Counted from the first letter of the stretch, positions 39,303 to 50,032 are shown. The stretch is DNA of 64,000 nucleotides from Oscillospiraceae bacterium (GCA_910574635.1 CAJTCG010000002.1:310001-374000), one strand, 5' to 3'. Numbers and translations: made by a program. Notes: generated by a model not told the origin, from the letters alone.

Positions 39303-39371
39303 GCCCTAACACTTAAATTGGTGATTTTTATAGATGTTCGGATAGGCTACATACTGCGAAAGGAAAGCATC

Positions 39372-40421
39372 ATGAAAAGGACATTTACAGCAATCGTAAC
39401 CCTGGTACTCATCATTTCTGCTCTCTGTGTTCCCGCTTCTGCTGCGGAGACAACCTTCGAGCTCCCCCTGGCTGGCACGACTGGCTACGGAATCATTGAC
39501 CTGGGTTTGCGGTCTGGAGACAGCTCCAAGACTGAGAAGCTGGGAACCGTTCCGGCTGGCACTGTCTTCACCATTTTGGAGGAGGGCTCCAGCTATTTCC
39601 GTATGAAGCTTCAAGACGGGAACATCGGCTGGGTGAGCAAGACCTACACCATGGTCAACCTGCCTGACCTTATTCCCTCCATCCGGTACAACGCTACCAA
39701 CAGCTACAGCGCTCTCTACCGGAGCTGCGGGAAAGAGATTCCTGAGGTGACGGGAAAAGCCTTCTATGAGGGCAAAACATGGAATGCCAAGCTGGGTTAC
39801 GAGGAATTCAATGTCCCCGTCCTTTATGCGATGGCAAAGAAAATCGCCTCCGCCCAGTCTGCCGCGATGGCGGATGGCCGGACCCTGGTCATCTATGAGG
39901 GCTATCGTCCTCTGACTGTTCAGCAGGCCGTCAACAAGGGCCTAGGCGCCCTCATGACAGCCGATGCTGCCGTCAATAAGGCCGTTGCCCATTCTGGATG
40001 GGGCAAAAACTGGTTTATCGCGAAATCTGTATCCAATCACCAAAGGGGATTCGCAATCGACACGTCCCTCGCGGAAGTCACTTCTTTGGAAGATGTAGAA
40101 ATTGATGGCCGCACAGTGAAAATTCCCAGCAGCTACACGGAATTCAAGATGCCCACGGAGATGCACGAGCTCTCCCCTGCGGCAGCCTCCCTGGCGTATG
40201 GCGTGGACAGCAAGTCCGCGACCGCCTGGAAGAAGGTCCCCATGGCTGGGACGATGAATGATGCGGCGAAGCTGCTTCGTACTTACTGCACCAACGCTGG
40301 CATGTCCCCTCTCGCTTCGGAGTGGTGGCATTTCAACGATTTGGATGCCCGCACGGCTACAAAAGCCGTCGGAACTGGAGGCTTCTCCATCATCAATAAC
40401 GTGAGCGCTGCCCTCGGCTAA
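39372..40421 (+). CDS. secreted SH3 plus M15 peptidase (D-Ala-D-Ala dipeptidase/carboxypeptidase type), 349 aa
   Basis: Signal peptide in the first 24 residues (MKRTFTAIVTLVLIISALC, cut after ASA). An SH3-like region follows (TVPAGTVFTILEEGSSYFRM, then GNIGWVSK). The M15 zinc peptidase domain has YEGYRPLTVQQAV, SNHQRGFAIDTS and ASEWWHFND, supplying the two His, Asp and Glu/His ligands. Such enzymes trim peptidoglycan peptides. On an element this could remodel the wall, confer glycopeptide-type protection or aid entry. Confidence 0.9.
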   Translation: MKRTFTAIVTLVLIISALCVPASAAETTFELPLAGTTGYGIIDLGLRSGDSSKTEKLGTVPAGTVFTILEEGSSYFRMKLQDGNIGWVSKTYTMVNLPDLIPSIRYNATNSYSALYRSCGKEIPEVTGKAFYEGKTWNAKLGYEEFNVPVLYAMAKKIASAQSAAMADGRTLVIYEGYRPLTVQQAVNKGLGALMTADAAVNKAVAHSGWGKNWFIAKSVSNHQRGFAIDTSLAEVTSLEDVEIDGRTVKIPSSYTEFKMPTEMHELSPAAASLAYGVDSKSATAWKKVPMAGTMNDAAKLLRTYCTNAGMSPLASEWWHFNDLDARTATKAVGTGGFSIINNVSAALG

Positions 40422-40426
40422 GCTGA

Positions 40427-40464
40427 CAGCGGAGAAAGAACTGTTCGGAGGTCTTTCTTTGCTG
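40427..40464 (+). terminator. probable terminator
   Basis: CAGCGGAGAAAGA pairs imperfectly with TCTTTCTTTGCTG; the T run is interrupted. Confidence 0.5.
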
Positions 40465-40534
40465 TGGTAATGGCAACACTTACGATAATATAGCAGGTAT
40501 AGGCATTTTGCGATTTTGAAAAGGAGTACATATT

Positions 40535-40891
40535 ATGAAGACTTTCGTGAAGAACGGCATGGGCATGGTTGAGACTTTCTGCGGCAAGAAGCGTTTCCTG
40601 CGTCTGCTGGTGACCGCTGCCGCCGCGTTCCTTATGATGGCGGGCGCCGGCTATGTCGCACAGCTCATCCAGGGCATTCTCGCGTATCATACCTGGACGA
40701 CGTTCGCGTGCCTGTTTATCGGCACCAACGCTTTCCTGAGCCGGAAGAAGCTCATGCTCATCTACCGCAAGCTGTCCGCGATGGGAAACGAAGCCCAGCC
40801 GCAGGTATCCACTGCCAACATGGGCGAAGTGGCTCGTGAGTTTGCCGAAGCGGTAAACCATGTCGAGCCGGAAGAGGAGTTTGAGGACTGA
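40535..40891 (+). CDS. membrane protein with two helices, 118 aa
   Basis: AAAAGGAGT precedes the ATG. Two hydrophobic segments lie at about residues 24-45 (LLVTAAAAFLMMAGAGYVA) and 52-68 (TWTTFACLFIGTNAFL). The C-terminus is acidic and cytoplasmic-looking. I find no clean GCATANNAT upstream. Unknown function. Confidence 0.7.
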   Translation: MKTFVKNGMGMVETFCGKKRFLRLLVTAAAAFLMMAGAGYVAQLIQGILAYHTWTTFACLFIGTNAFLSRKKLMLIYRKLSAMGNEAQPQVSTANMGEVAREFAEAVNHVEPEEEFED

Positions 40892-40899
40892 TACGCAGC

Positions 40900-40939
40900 A
40901 AAAGAGCCGCCTGGGGATTTCCCCGGGCAGCTTCTCTTT
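40900..40939 (+). terminator. Rho-independent terminator
   Basis: AAAAGAGCCGCCTGGGGA pairs with TCCCCGGGCAGCTTCTCTTT, with one bulge. Confidence 0.7.
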
Positions 40940-40953
40940 GAAATGGGATTTGA

Positions 40954-43002
<2,049 letters not shown>

Positions 43003-43007
43003 CGCCC

Positions 43008-43047
43008 AAATGGCCTCTCCCCTTTTGGGGCGGGGCCATTTCTCTTT
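43008..43047 (+). terminator. Rho-independent terminator
   Basis: AAATGGCC...GGCCATTT with an inner CCCC/GGGG stem, then CTCTTT. Confidence 0.75.
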
Positions 43048-43069
43048 CTGAATTGCTTTTCCGGCAGCT

Positions 43070-43078
43070 GCATATCAT
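43070..43078 (+). promoter_or_regulatory. GCATANNAT promoter
   Basis: GCATATCAT with TTTTCC upstream, 32 bases before the ATG at 43111. Confidence 0.65.
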
Positions 43079-43110
43079 CCCTCAAAACTGATGAGGGAGG
43101 GATGATTTCG

Positions 43111-43275
43111 ATGGACTTTTATGACAGCTACAGCAGCAAGCTGAGCGCTTGCCAACCTAAGCGAACGGAACCCCAAAAGTCGCAGACGGCGATGAAGGCA
43201 CCGGCGGCTCCCCGTGCTCCTATGGAATATGAGCGGAGGGTACCTCTTATCCCCCGGCGGCCTTTGTGGTTCTGA
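43111..43275 (+). CDS. small proline-rich protein, 54 aa
   Basis: GAGGGAGGG precedes the ATG. The first nine residues are aromatic and polar (MDFYDSYSS), the rest basic and proline-rich, ending IPRRPLWF. That ending resembles PRRPFVF in the 55-aa protein at 1835. Own promoter, followed by another promoter inside its tail region. Unknown. Confidence 0.6.
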   Translation: MDFYDSYSSKLSACQPKRTEPQKSQTAMKAPAAPRAPMEYERRVPLIPRRPLWF

Positions 43276-43294
43276 AATTGTTTTGGGCAAATCC

Positions 43295-43303
43295 GCATAT
43301 CAT
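43295..43303 (+). promoter_or_regulatory. GCATANNAT promoter
   Basis: GCATATCAT with TTTTG upstream, 31 bases before the ATG at 43335. Confidence 0.6.
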
Positions 43304-43334
43304 TTTCCCAGAACGTTGATTGGAGGAAAGCAAA

Positions 43335-43601
43335 ATGGCTGTTATGGTCAATATCACCATGCACCGGCAAACGCCTTCCGGGATTGACTGCAAGAGCAGC
43401 CGTCCTATCGTTATCTATGGCTCTTCCGTTTCTCGGGAGACCCTGGATAAGCTGGAAGCGGCCTTGTGTGAAGCCAGGCAACTGTACAGCAATGAGGCGT
43501 TCGTGAAATCCCAGAGTACCATTATCGCCGAGGTTTGCAATGGGCAATTCGGGAAGGCCGGATGGTCCTTTGTGGTCCAGGGCGGAGAAATCGAATTTTA
43601 A
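43335..43601 (+). CDS. unknown small protein, 88 aa
   Basis: TTGGAGGAAAG precedes the ATG. The sequence MAVMVNITMHRQTPSGID is beta-rich, with a central helix (SRETLDKLEAALCEARQ). No motif is recognised. Operon with the next gene, 17 bases apart. Confidence 0.65.
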   Translation: MAVMVNITMHRQTPSGIDCKSSRPIVIYGSSVSRETLDKLEAALCEARQLYSNEAFVKSQSTIIAEVCNGQFGKAGWSFVVQGGEIEF

Positions 43602-43618
43602 CTTGGAGGTAAATCAAG

Positions 43619-44029
43619 ATGAAAGTAACCGCTATCAAGTGCAAGAAAAACGAAACCGTAAATGCCGGCGCCCCTATCTTGCGGGCTGTTCCGCGCCGGC
43701 AGATTGAGCCCGAGGCTGCCCCGGAAATGGCGCCGGAGGTTTCTGCTCTGCATGACCGGATGAAGGCTCTGTGCCAGCGGAACAACGACATCGCGGGTCA
43801 GATGAGCCGTATCATGAACATGGACGGCGATGAGTTTGATGCCGACAAGGCCGTTGGTCTGTACCAGCGCATCGCGGTTTTGCGCGGTATGGCTCTCGTC
43901 CTGTGGCAGGATGGCTTCGACGAGGACCTGCAGGGTGTTATGGATGCCAGCGCCGGCATCGCCGAGCAGGCGAAGCAGATGCTCTCCGATTTGGAGGAGC
44001 GCCTTGCCCCGGGTTTTGCCGAGATTTGA
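43619..44029 (+). CDS. unknown helical protein, 136 aa
   Basis: CTTGGAGG precedes the ATG. A basic N-terminus with EPEAAPEMAPEV linker leads to a helical acidic domain (RNNDIAGQMSRIMNMDGDEF). Possibly a coiled-coil dimer. Terminated at 44042. Confidence 0.65.
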   Translation: MKVTAIKCKKNETVNAGAPILRAVPRRQIEPEAAPEMAPEVSALHDRMKALCQRNNDIAGQMSRIMNMDGDEFDADKAVGLYQRIAVLRGMALVLWQDGFDEDLQGVMDASAGIAEQAKQMLSDLEERLAPGFAEI

Positions 44030-44041
44030 TTTGGCTGCAAG

Positions 44042-44078
44042 AAAGCACCCCCTGCCTATACAGGCAAGGGGTGCTTTT
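44042..44078. terminator. bidirectional terminator
   Basis: AAAGCACCCCCTGCC pairs with GGCAAGGGGTGCTTTT. Confidence 0.85.
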
Positions 44079-44079
44079 C

Positions 44080-44481
44080 TCATTCGAGAGTTTCTCCGGA
44101 AACCACATCGGGGAAATCAAATGTCTCCGCACGAATGGCGTCGATGAAGCCGTGCTGGATGACGGCTGCGGCATCAATGGCGTACTGGAGCATCTCAATC
44201 ACCTTTGTGATTTCGGAGGGCGAAATGCCGCCGGTGGCCGGGGCGTGGATGGCCACGCTGACAGGGATGTCCCTGTCGTCTTCGCTGACGAAAATCTCGG
44301 GCGTATACATGGGTGTGTTGTTCTGATAACCGAAACTCATGTACGTCCATGATTTATCGGGAAGGACGCAGACGGAGACCTTGTATACATCCCCATCATA
44401 CCGGGCGAAGTGGTTACCGTCCTCCGTTATCTTATCCACCATTTTCCTGAAGGAAATGTTTGCATTTTTGGGTGTATCCAC
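44080..44481 (-). CDS. unknown protein, paralogue of the 202-aa protein at 10861, 133 aa
   Basis: GTG start with GGGGAGGT upstream. The C-terminal AIDAAAVIQHGFIDAIRAET matches the 10861 protein; the N-terminal halves differ, although both have a YxxVSVC/YTVLLS-type strand. Operon with the 135-aa gene upstream. Function unknown. Confidence 0.65.
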   Translation of the reverse strand: MDTPKNANISFRKMVDKITEDGNHFARYDGDVYKVSVCVLPDKSWTYMSFGYQNNTPMYTPEIFVSEDDRDIPVSVAIHAPATGGISPSEITKVIEMLQYAIDAAAVIQHGFIDAIRAETFDFPDVVSGETLE

Positions 44482-44499
44482 GAAATACCTCCCCTTTTT

Positions 44500-44907
44500 T
44501 CACATAGAATATCCGCCGGACAGAACGTCTAGCAGCTGCATATCCGCCAGGAACGCGTAAGGTAGATTCAGTGTCGGGTCCAGGGTGGTGAGCATGCGGC
44601 CGACAAACATCCTGATGTCACCCATCTCGTGGGGCATCCCGGAATTACCTGTTTGCAGCCGAAAAGACGGCTGAGCGTGTTTCTCTGACTCGCTGGGGTC
44701 GTACTGGAAGAAGTTGCTGTGATTCCAGAGAAAATCCGTGAGGCTCCCGGCTGAAAAGCCATTTACAACCGCATATCCACTGCGGGCCTCCATCATGCGG
44801 GTGTACTCACAGACGATGTTGGCATTGATGACGATATTCTCCTCGTGCTGCCGCAGCAGCTCGTTGACTGCTCCGATGACAGCCATATCTTTTTCTAACT
44901 GAACCAT
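44500..44907 (-). CDS. unknown protein, 135 aa
   Basis: AAAAGGAGGATGT precedes the ATG. Helical N-terminus (AVIGAVNELLRQHEENIVIN), no motif recognised. Lies downstream of the nucleotidase-GMP kinase terminator and upstream of the 133-aa gene. Confidence 0.6.
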   Translation of the reverse strand: MVQLEKDMAVIGAVNELLRQHEENIVINANIVCEYTRMMEARSGYAVVNGFSAGSLTDFLWNHSNFFQYDPSESEKHAQPSFRLQTGNSGMPHEMGDIRMFVGRMLTTLDPTLNLPYAFLADMQLLDVLSGGYSM

Positions 44908-44924
44908 ACATCCTCCTTTTGATA

Positions 44925-44960
44925 GCCCCGCCCACACATTTCTGTGCAGGCGGGGATTTT
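44925..44960 (-). terminator. terminator of the nucleotidase-GMP kinase gene
   Basis: CCCCGCCTGCACAGA pairs with TGTGTGGGCGGGG on the minus strand. Confidence 0.75.
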
Positions 44961-44963
44961 CGC

Positions 44964-46085
44964 TTACTCCACGATTTTCAGAATCTGCTGTACGGCATAG
45001 TCCAGGGTGCCGTTGTTGCTGACGGTCCAGTCGCAGAGGGACTCGTTGCCCATCTCGGCATCCAGGCTCAGGAGCCGTCCAGCCTTATCGGCGTTGGGGC
45101 AGTCGCGCTCCAGCAGAGCGTTGACGATGTCCTCCTTGCTGCGCCGGACGAACACGGTCGCGCACCTATCTCCGTAGGCCTTCTTGCAGGCGAGGGCGCC
45201 ACTGATGTCAACGGGCTTGATGGCAATGCGGCCATCGTGCCAAATCTGCTCGATTTCCTCCTTGGCAATGCCATACCGCTGTCCGTTGTATACGGTGGAC
45301 TCCACCAGCTCCCCGCTGGCGAGGTGCTGGAGGAAGTTTTCCTCGTTTACGAAGACGTACTCGTTGGCCTCCATATCGCCGGGACGAGGCTTCCGCGTGG
45401 TCATGGCCCGCACCTTGCGGAACATGGGGTTGCGAACGAGTTCGTCGCAGATGAAGCTCTTGCCGGATGCGGACGGCCCAACCAGGCAGAGGATGCCGGG
45501 GCGGCCAGCCTTAATCAGGCTGCGCTTCTCTTTCTCCGGGGCCAGGGACACGGCTTCCACCAGCTGGATAAATTCCCGATAGGAAGAGACACGCAAAAAG
45601 TCCTGCGCATCCTTATTCCAGGGCTGGGTGAACAGCACGGGATACTTTGCCGGGGACGTCTTGATGTTGTCCAGGTGGTCATCCAGCAAGAAGTCGACGT
45701 GCAGCAGGTCTTTGCGGGCGCCGAGCATGATGTTTCTGGGATTCAGCTTCGGGAAGATGCTCAGTAGCATCTCAGACCGGTATCCCATCAGCTTCGGGAA
45801 AACAGCCGAGGCGATGATAACCTCATGGCCGGCGGCCAGAAGCTCATCGACCATCTCGACGGCACCGGGCAGCACCTCCTGGTCCTGATAGAACCTCGGT
45901 TCCTGCATGATTTTGAGCAGCAGCTCCCCGGTTTCTGCAGGCAGGTTCTTGAAATAGTAGTCAATAATCTGCTCGTATTCCACGTCACAGCCTCTCCGCT
46001 GGGCTTCCTTGACGGCGCGGGCTAGGCAGATGAACAGAACGTCATCCACGTCCAGAGCAATCACCAATTTTCTTCCGATTCTCAT
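44964..46085 (-). CDS. 5'-nucleotidase and guanylate kinase fusion, 373 aa
   Basis: The N-terminal half is a HAD deoxyribonucleotidase of the NT5C type: IALDVDDVLF (Asp12, Asp14), EVIIASAVF and DFLLDDHLDN. The C-terminal half (from about residue 197) is a guanylate kinase: P-loop LVGPSASGKS (203-210), VRAMTTRKPRPGDMEANEY and VYNGQRYGIAK. These enzymes are normally separate; one dephosphorylates dNMPs, the other makes GDP/dGDP. AAGGAGGC precedes the ATG at 46085. Fusion may tune the dNTP balance. Confidence 0.9.
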   Translation of the reverse strand: MRIGRKLVIALDVDDVLFICLARAVKEAQRRGCDVEYEQIIDYYFKNLPAETGELLLKIMQEPRFYQDQEVLPGAVEMVDELLAAGHEVIIASAVFPKLMGYRSEMLLSIFPKLNPRNIMLGARKDLLHVDFLLDDHLDNIKTSPAKYPVLFTQPWNKDAQDFLRVSSYREFIQLVEAVSLAPEKEKRSLIKAGRPGILCLVGPSASGKSFICDELVRNPMFRKVRAMTTRKPRPGDMEANEYVFVNEENFLQHLASGELVESTVYNGQRYGIAKEEIEQIWHDGRIAIKPVDISGALACKKAYGDRCATVFVRRSKEDIVNALLERDCPNADKAGRLLSLDAEMGNESLCDWTVSNNGTLDYAVQQILKIVE

Positions 46086-46132
46086 GATAAGCCTCCTTGA
46101 ATATGTAAATCCATTTAGTTTTGGTTGCCGGT

Positions 46133-46141
46133 ATGGTATGC
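46133..46141 (-). promoter_or_regulatory. GCATANNAT promoter
   Basis: GCATACCAT on the minus strand, 47 bases before the ATG at 46085. Confidence 0.55.
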
Positions 46142-46170
46142 AAGAAGCCCGAAATGAATTATGGAGGCAT

Positions 46171-46306
46171 GGTTGGCAAATGAAAAATGTGCTGGCAGCT
46201 GGGCGGAAGGAGCTTGAGGCCCGATACAGCTTACCAGGAGGCTCCCCTGCAGTATCGGGCCGGCAGGAAACATCCATCTTCCCTGCCGCCGATTCTCTTT
46301 TGTCAA
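46171..46306. repeat. interspersed palindromic repeat, full (copy 9)
   Basis: GGTTGGCAAATGAAAAATG, GAGGCCCGATACAGC facing GCAGTATCGGGCC, then TTCTCTTTTGTCAA. Confidence 0.75.
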
Positions 46307-46335
46307 AGAAAAGCCCGCCGGGAATCCCAGCGGGC
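46305..46335 (-). terminator. Rho-independent terminator
   Basis: GCCCGCTGGGATTCCCGGCG stem on the minus strand, followed by CTTTTCTTTG. Confidence 0.75.
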
Positions 46336-46345
46336 AGTCGGCAAC

Positions 46346-47944
46346 TCATTCTTCCTTTTTCACGGGCGGTTTCTCCGGCTTCTGGTATTGCGGGTCTGTC
46401 TCTCTGTACTTCAGTATCTCCTGGGTTTTCTTGGGGTCGCGCTCCAACCCGGCAAGCATGACATAGGCATCATATGGTCCATAGTGCAGCTTATTCATGA
46501 GCCGGGCAGCATTGTAGCCACGGGAGGAGCAGCTGCCGGGTTTCCGGGTCTTGATATACTTGGCAAAATCGGACACAATGTCCGGAAAATCGCTGAGGGG
46601 CTCAAATTTCTTCTGGGCGTCTCTTGGACTGCATCCCTCGGTCCGGATGATGTACTCAAGGACAATATTCTTCTCCCTTTCGAACTTCTCTTCCGGCGTC
46701 TCCTCCATGTAGCGGTTCTTTCCCGACATTCTGGAATTGACCTTCTTCTGCGGCTGCGGTTGCCTCTGCTGCTGGGGCTTACCCTTGTTCTTCATCTCCT
46801 CCTCGATTTTGGCCAGGACCTCTGCCTCCTGCTCCTCAGTGGAAACGAGCGCGGCTGCGGTCGTCTCCGCTCCCTTGATGGCGGATTTGTTTGCCACGGC
46901 GGAGTCGCCGAGAGGGCTGAGCCCCTCAATTTCATATTCTCTGCCAACTACGAAGTTGAATGGAGAGCTGACAATGACGTCCTGTTTCCGATGTGGACTC
47001 TGGAGCGTCAGCCGGTAAAGATACGCGCCGTTGCTGTCGGTGCCAGTTTTTACGGACAACAGTTTGAAGCGCTCTTCCGTTGTATTCCTCGCCTGCTTCA
47101 CCCGGTAGGAGTCCACATGCGGATTATCGGCCAGTTCCTTGGCTACTTCGGAGCACTGCCCTTTGAACAGGTACAGGTAGGCGGTGAGGCCAAAGTAGTC
47201 CAGGTACAGGATGACGATTTTCTTGGGCGTGTTGTCCCGCTTCAGGTCATCGCAGAGGCTTTTGGTAAATCCTGGAGACATGCCTAGCTGCTTATCCAGG
47301 TCCGACGGGTTAATTCCATTTGTTTGCACCAGCTTATTTAGCAGGGAGTGCAGGTTTTCAAAATGGGCAGCCGGGTCGATTTTCCGTCTGTCAGCAGTGG
47401 CAGGCATTGAGAGGACCTGCTTGACTTCCGGGACCAGCTTCCACTTTCCTTTGTGGGTGGACGCCCCTTCTGGAGGTTCTTCTGCCGCGGGTGCTTTCGG
47501 AGGAACATCAGGGGCAATTTTTGCCTCTGGCGCCTCTTGTGGTTCGGGCATGACTTCATTACCGCTCTCTTGGGAGAGTGAAGTTTTTATCGTAGTCGTG
47601 ATGGGCGGAATGCCATATAGTTTAATGCATCTGGCTTTGCTGGCAACCTCTGAAAGAAGCTGTCTTACATCATTGGAGCTCCCTCCAGCGACCCCCAGAG
47701 AAATTTTCTGTTTGCAGGACAGTTTCTCGGCTATTGCTTTTGCTGTATCCTGATTGAGAAACAGGGCAAACATCGAATCATGGATGTATGGGACGGCCTT
47801 ACCCTCTCCATCGGGGCGAGTAACCAGATAGGATGGGCTGGCATCCAGGAAAACGGCAACCAGGGCAGCGTCATCCTCCGGCGTGTTTGAATTAGCCAGC
47901 CGGTGAGCTAGGATTTTTTGCGTTATAGTGAACGGGTTATCCAT
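46346..47944 (-). CDS. large unknown protein, 532 aa
   Basis: ATG at 47944 with AAAGGAGGGG upstream. A proline/glutamate-rich linker (about residues 130-165) and a glutamine-rich basic stretch (about 400-420) separate three likely globular regions. The central one contains DLDKQLGMSPGFTKSLCDDL, suggestive of a helix-turn-helix. No enzymatic motif. Own promoter and terminator. A structural or DNA-binding role on the element is possible but unproven. Confidence 0.7.
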   Translation of the reverse strand: MDNPFTITQKILAHRLANSNTPEDDAALVAVFLDASPSYLVTRPDGEGKAVPYIHDSMFALFLNQDTAKAIAEKLSCKQKISLGVAGGSSNDVRQLLSEVASKARCIKLYGIPPITTTIKTSLSQESGNEVMPEPQEAPEAKIAPDVPPKAPAAEEPPEGASTHKGKWKLVPEVKQVLSMPATADRRKIDPAAHFENLHSLLNKLVQTNGINPSDLDKQLGMSPGFTKSLCDDLKRDNTPKKIVILYLDYFGLTAYLYLFKGQCSEVAKELADNPHVDSYRVKQARNTTEERFKLLSVKTGTDSNGAYLYRLTLQSPHRKQDVIVSSPFNFVVGREYEIEGLSPLGDSAVANKSAIKGAETTAAALVSTEEQEAEVLAKIEEEMKNKGKPQQQRQPQPQKKVNSRMSGKNRYMEETPEEKFEREKNIVLEYIIRTEGCSPRDAQKKFEPLSDFPDIVSDFAKYIKTRKPGSCSSRGYNAARLMNKLHYGPYDAYVMLAGLERDPKKTQEILKYRETDPQYQKPEKPPVKKEE

Positions 47945-47974
47945 CGTGGACCCCTCCTTTCGATTTTTGTTCTC

Positions 47975-47983
47975 ATTATATGC
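47975..47983 (-). promoter_or_regulatory. GCATANNAT promoter
   Basis: GCATATAAT on the minus strand, 30 bases before the ATG at 47944. Confidence 0.6.
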
Positions 47984-48005
47984 AGAAATCCTAAGCTCAA
48001 ATGGC

Positions 48006-48040
48006 AAAAAGAAAGGCCTCCCCTGCTCTTAGAGGAGGCC
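48006..48040 (-). terminator. Rho-independent terminator of the parM operon
   Basis: GGCCTCCTCTAAGAGCAGG stem on the minus strand, then TTTCTTTTTG. Confidence 0.75.
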
Positions 48041-48045
48041 AAATC

Positions 48046-48717
48046 TCAAACCAGGCTTAACAGCGGGTTCTTCTTCTTTTCATGCGGCGGTTCTGCGGGT
48101 GCCAGAGCCACTTTCTGCTGAGGGGGCGTGGGGTTTCGGTTCTGGGCCAGGTCCGCCGGGCGACGCCCGGGCTTCTGACGCTTCCGCTCTACCCTCTCTG
48201 GGACCTTCACTTTTGACTGCTTGATGTTGAATTCCGTGAAGGTTGCACGCAGTTCGTCAGCAGAGGGCGGGATGGGTGTGCTGGCGTAGGCCAGGTTCTG
48301 GCGAATCAGAGACTTCACGAAGGTAGCAACGGCGTGACCATTTGCCCAAACCTCGTCCAGAATGGGCAGGACGCTGTTTTTGCTGATGGATACATTGGCA
48401 ATACTGCCGACGATGAACTCCCGATTGGGGCCCCGAACCTGCCAACCGTAGCTGTATTGCTCCTTTTTCGCTGCCTGGCTGTCGCCTACGCCGAAAAGCA
48501 GCTGCCTGTTGGCGTGCTTAGGTTCCGGCTTGGCAGGTTCCGGCGGATTCGTGCTAATACAGCCAATCATGAGAGGGCGGCCCAGGCTGTGGGCGCAAAT
48601 CAGACCTCGAATCCAGGTGGCCCGGCTCAATCCGTTTTCCTGGAGCATGTTTAGCCAGGCGGCGATGTCCAAATCATTCGGTCCGATGTAGATTCCGATA
48701 TTCAGGCGGCTTCCCAT
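48046..48717 (-). CDS. possible ParR-like partner of the actin, 223 aa
   Basis: AAGGAGGGTT precedes the ATG. It lies 17 bases after the actin-like gene, where ParMRC systems place the DNA-binding adaptor. The N-terminal 55 residues (LNIGIYIGPNDLDIAAWLNM) could be a ribbon-helix-helix module. The C-terminus is basic and proline-rich (VERKRQKPGRRPADLAQ). ParR assignment rests on position and composition only. Confidence 0.55.
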   Translation of the reverse strand: MGSRLNIGIYIGPNDLDIAAWLNMLQENGLSRATWIRGLICAHSLGRPLMIGCISTNPPEPAKPEPKHANRQLLFGVGDSQAAKKEQYSYGWQVRGPNREFIVGSIANVSISKNSVLPILDEVWANGHAVATFVKSLIRQNLAYASTPIPPSADELRATFTEFNIKQSKVKVPERVERKRQKPGRRPADLAQNRNPTPPQQKVALAPAEPPHEKKKNPLLSLV

Positions 48718-48734
48718 AAGCAAACCCTCCTTCT

Positions 48735-49871
48735 TTAGGAGAGTTTGCCGCGCAGGCCTTTGTAGGCGCCGGCCGCGATGGAAAACTCAATCGGCAGGGG
48801 GTTGTCATAGACATTGGGCGAGGTCAGAAGCATGTGCTCGTCATCCATGATGCCTATTTCCTTGTAGTGGGCGAGAAGCTGGGGGAAGAAACACGCCCCC
48901 GTGCCGCCGGTGACCAGGACATACCGAAAGTCCAGCAGATTGTTGTACTTTTTGTTCAGGTACTCAATGAAGTCGTCACACACATCTTCGATTTTCTCCT
49001 TTCTGATGGCGGCCAAGTCGATTGTGCGGGCCTTCCCGCCCTCCAGGTAGCGGACAATGCCGTCGTTCTGGGCCAGGAGGTATTCGATAGAGTAGTGCTT
49101 GATGTCAGGACGCTGGCTGGCGATTTCCTTCTCGACGGCCACGTTGACCATCTTCATAGCGTGCTCTGTGTCGCTTTCGGCACGGGCGTCGTCTACGCTG
49201 CCGCCGCGAGACACGGGAACCAGACCAACGGTATAGTAACCGCCGTCGATGACGAGGGTCGGGCCGTTGCTCAGGTAAAAGAACTTGTCGTCGTCGATGT
49301 TGCCGTCGTCATCAGACGTCTCGCCCAGGATGGCGGCAATGGTCTGAGAGATGGTAAAGACTCCGGATTCCTGAATGGTGAAGTGATAGGCCTGCTCAGG
49401 GCCGTTGTCGAAGCGCATGTAATAGGAGTGCTCGCCGGCCACAGCGCCGACGATGGTAGAGGCAAACTTTGCCCGGCAGCCATGCGGAAGAGCAACAATC
49501 AGTCGGATGTCCAGATTCTCCTGGTCGTCATATATGCCGGTCTTGTTGATGGCCATTGCCAGGGCAGCCCGGAGGCCGACGGTGAACTCGCTGCTGATGA
49601 ACCGCTCCTCCGTGTAGAATCCGCGCATCTTCTCGGCCTGCTCCTGTTTCTCCTTGTTATCAAAAATCAGGCCGCGGGCGTACTGGCCGACACGCCAGGT
49701 GGCGCCGGACTCGTCTTTGTAAAGAATGAAGCCATCCCGGCGGCCATAGTCGCTCATTTTGCGCTCATCCGTCTCTACGGCGTTGAAGGGGAACTTGAAG
49801 TGTTCGCCATTGGCGATGACCTTGACGTTGTCAAAACCAGGGTCAATGGCTAAAAGAAGCTGTTTCTGCAT
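48735..49871 (-). CDS. parM: ParM/Alp-type actin-like segregation protein, 378 aa
   Basis: Actin-fold nucleotide motifs are visible: phosphate-1 LLAIDPGFDNVKV, phosphate-2 LVIDGGYYTVGLV and the adenosine motif VLVTGGTGACFFP. Length and order fit plasmid ParM/StbA and Alp proteins, which form filaments that push plasmid copies apart. AGGAGGATATT precedes the ATG. The likely adaptor gene follows. A second, unrelated segregation system (ParAB) lies immediately upstream. Confidence 0.9.
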   Translation of the reverse strand: MQKQLLLAIDPGFDNVKVIANGEHFKFPFNAVETDERKMSDYGRRDGFILYKDESGATWRVGQYARGLIFDNKEKQEQAEKMRGFYTEERFISSEFTVGLRAALAMAINKTGIYDDQENLDIRLIVALPHGCRAKFASTIVGAVAGEHSYYMRFDNGPEQAYHFTIQESGVFTISQTIAAILGETSDDDGNIDDDKFFYLSNGPTLVIDGGYYTVGLVPVSRGGSVDDARAESDTEHAMKMVNVAVEKEIASQRPDIKHYSIEYLLAQNDGIVRYLEGGKARTIDLAAIRKEKIEDVCDDFIEYLNKKYNNLLDFRYVLVTGGTGACFFPQLLAHYKEIGIMDDEHMLLTSPNVYDNPLPIEFSIAAGAYKGLRGKLS

Positions 49872-49906
49872 ATGAATATCCTCCTTAGAAGTATTTTGGC
49901 GAGGTT

Positions 49907-49915
49907 ATAATATGC
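49907..49915 (-). promoter_or_regulatory. GCATANNAT promoter of the parM operon
   Basis: GCATATTAT on the minus strand, 35 bases before the ATG at 49871. Confidence 0.55.
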
Positions 49916-49952
49916 AGGTCATATGTTTTTGATTATATATAGAGGGTAGAGC

Positions 49953-49982
49953 AAAAAGGGCCTGCCAAAACTATGGCAGGCC
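49953..49982 (-). terminator. terminator of parAB
   Basis: GGCCTGCCATAGTTTTGGCA stem on the minus strand, followed by CCCTTTTTGC. Confidence 0.8.
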
Positions 49983-50032
49983 GCTTAATTTCATATATGA
50001 TGCAATTTCTCGACCTTGGGTATAGTGAGCTA

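Noticed and set aside
46187..47287. 366-aa plus-strand frame
   Set aside because: Antisense shadow of the 532-aa gene that also spans a palindromic repeat.
48834..49853. 339-aa plus-strand frame
   Set aside because: Antisense of the actin-like parM gene, whose motifs are clear.
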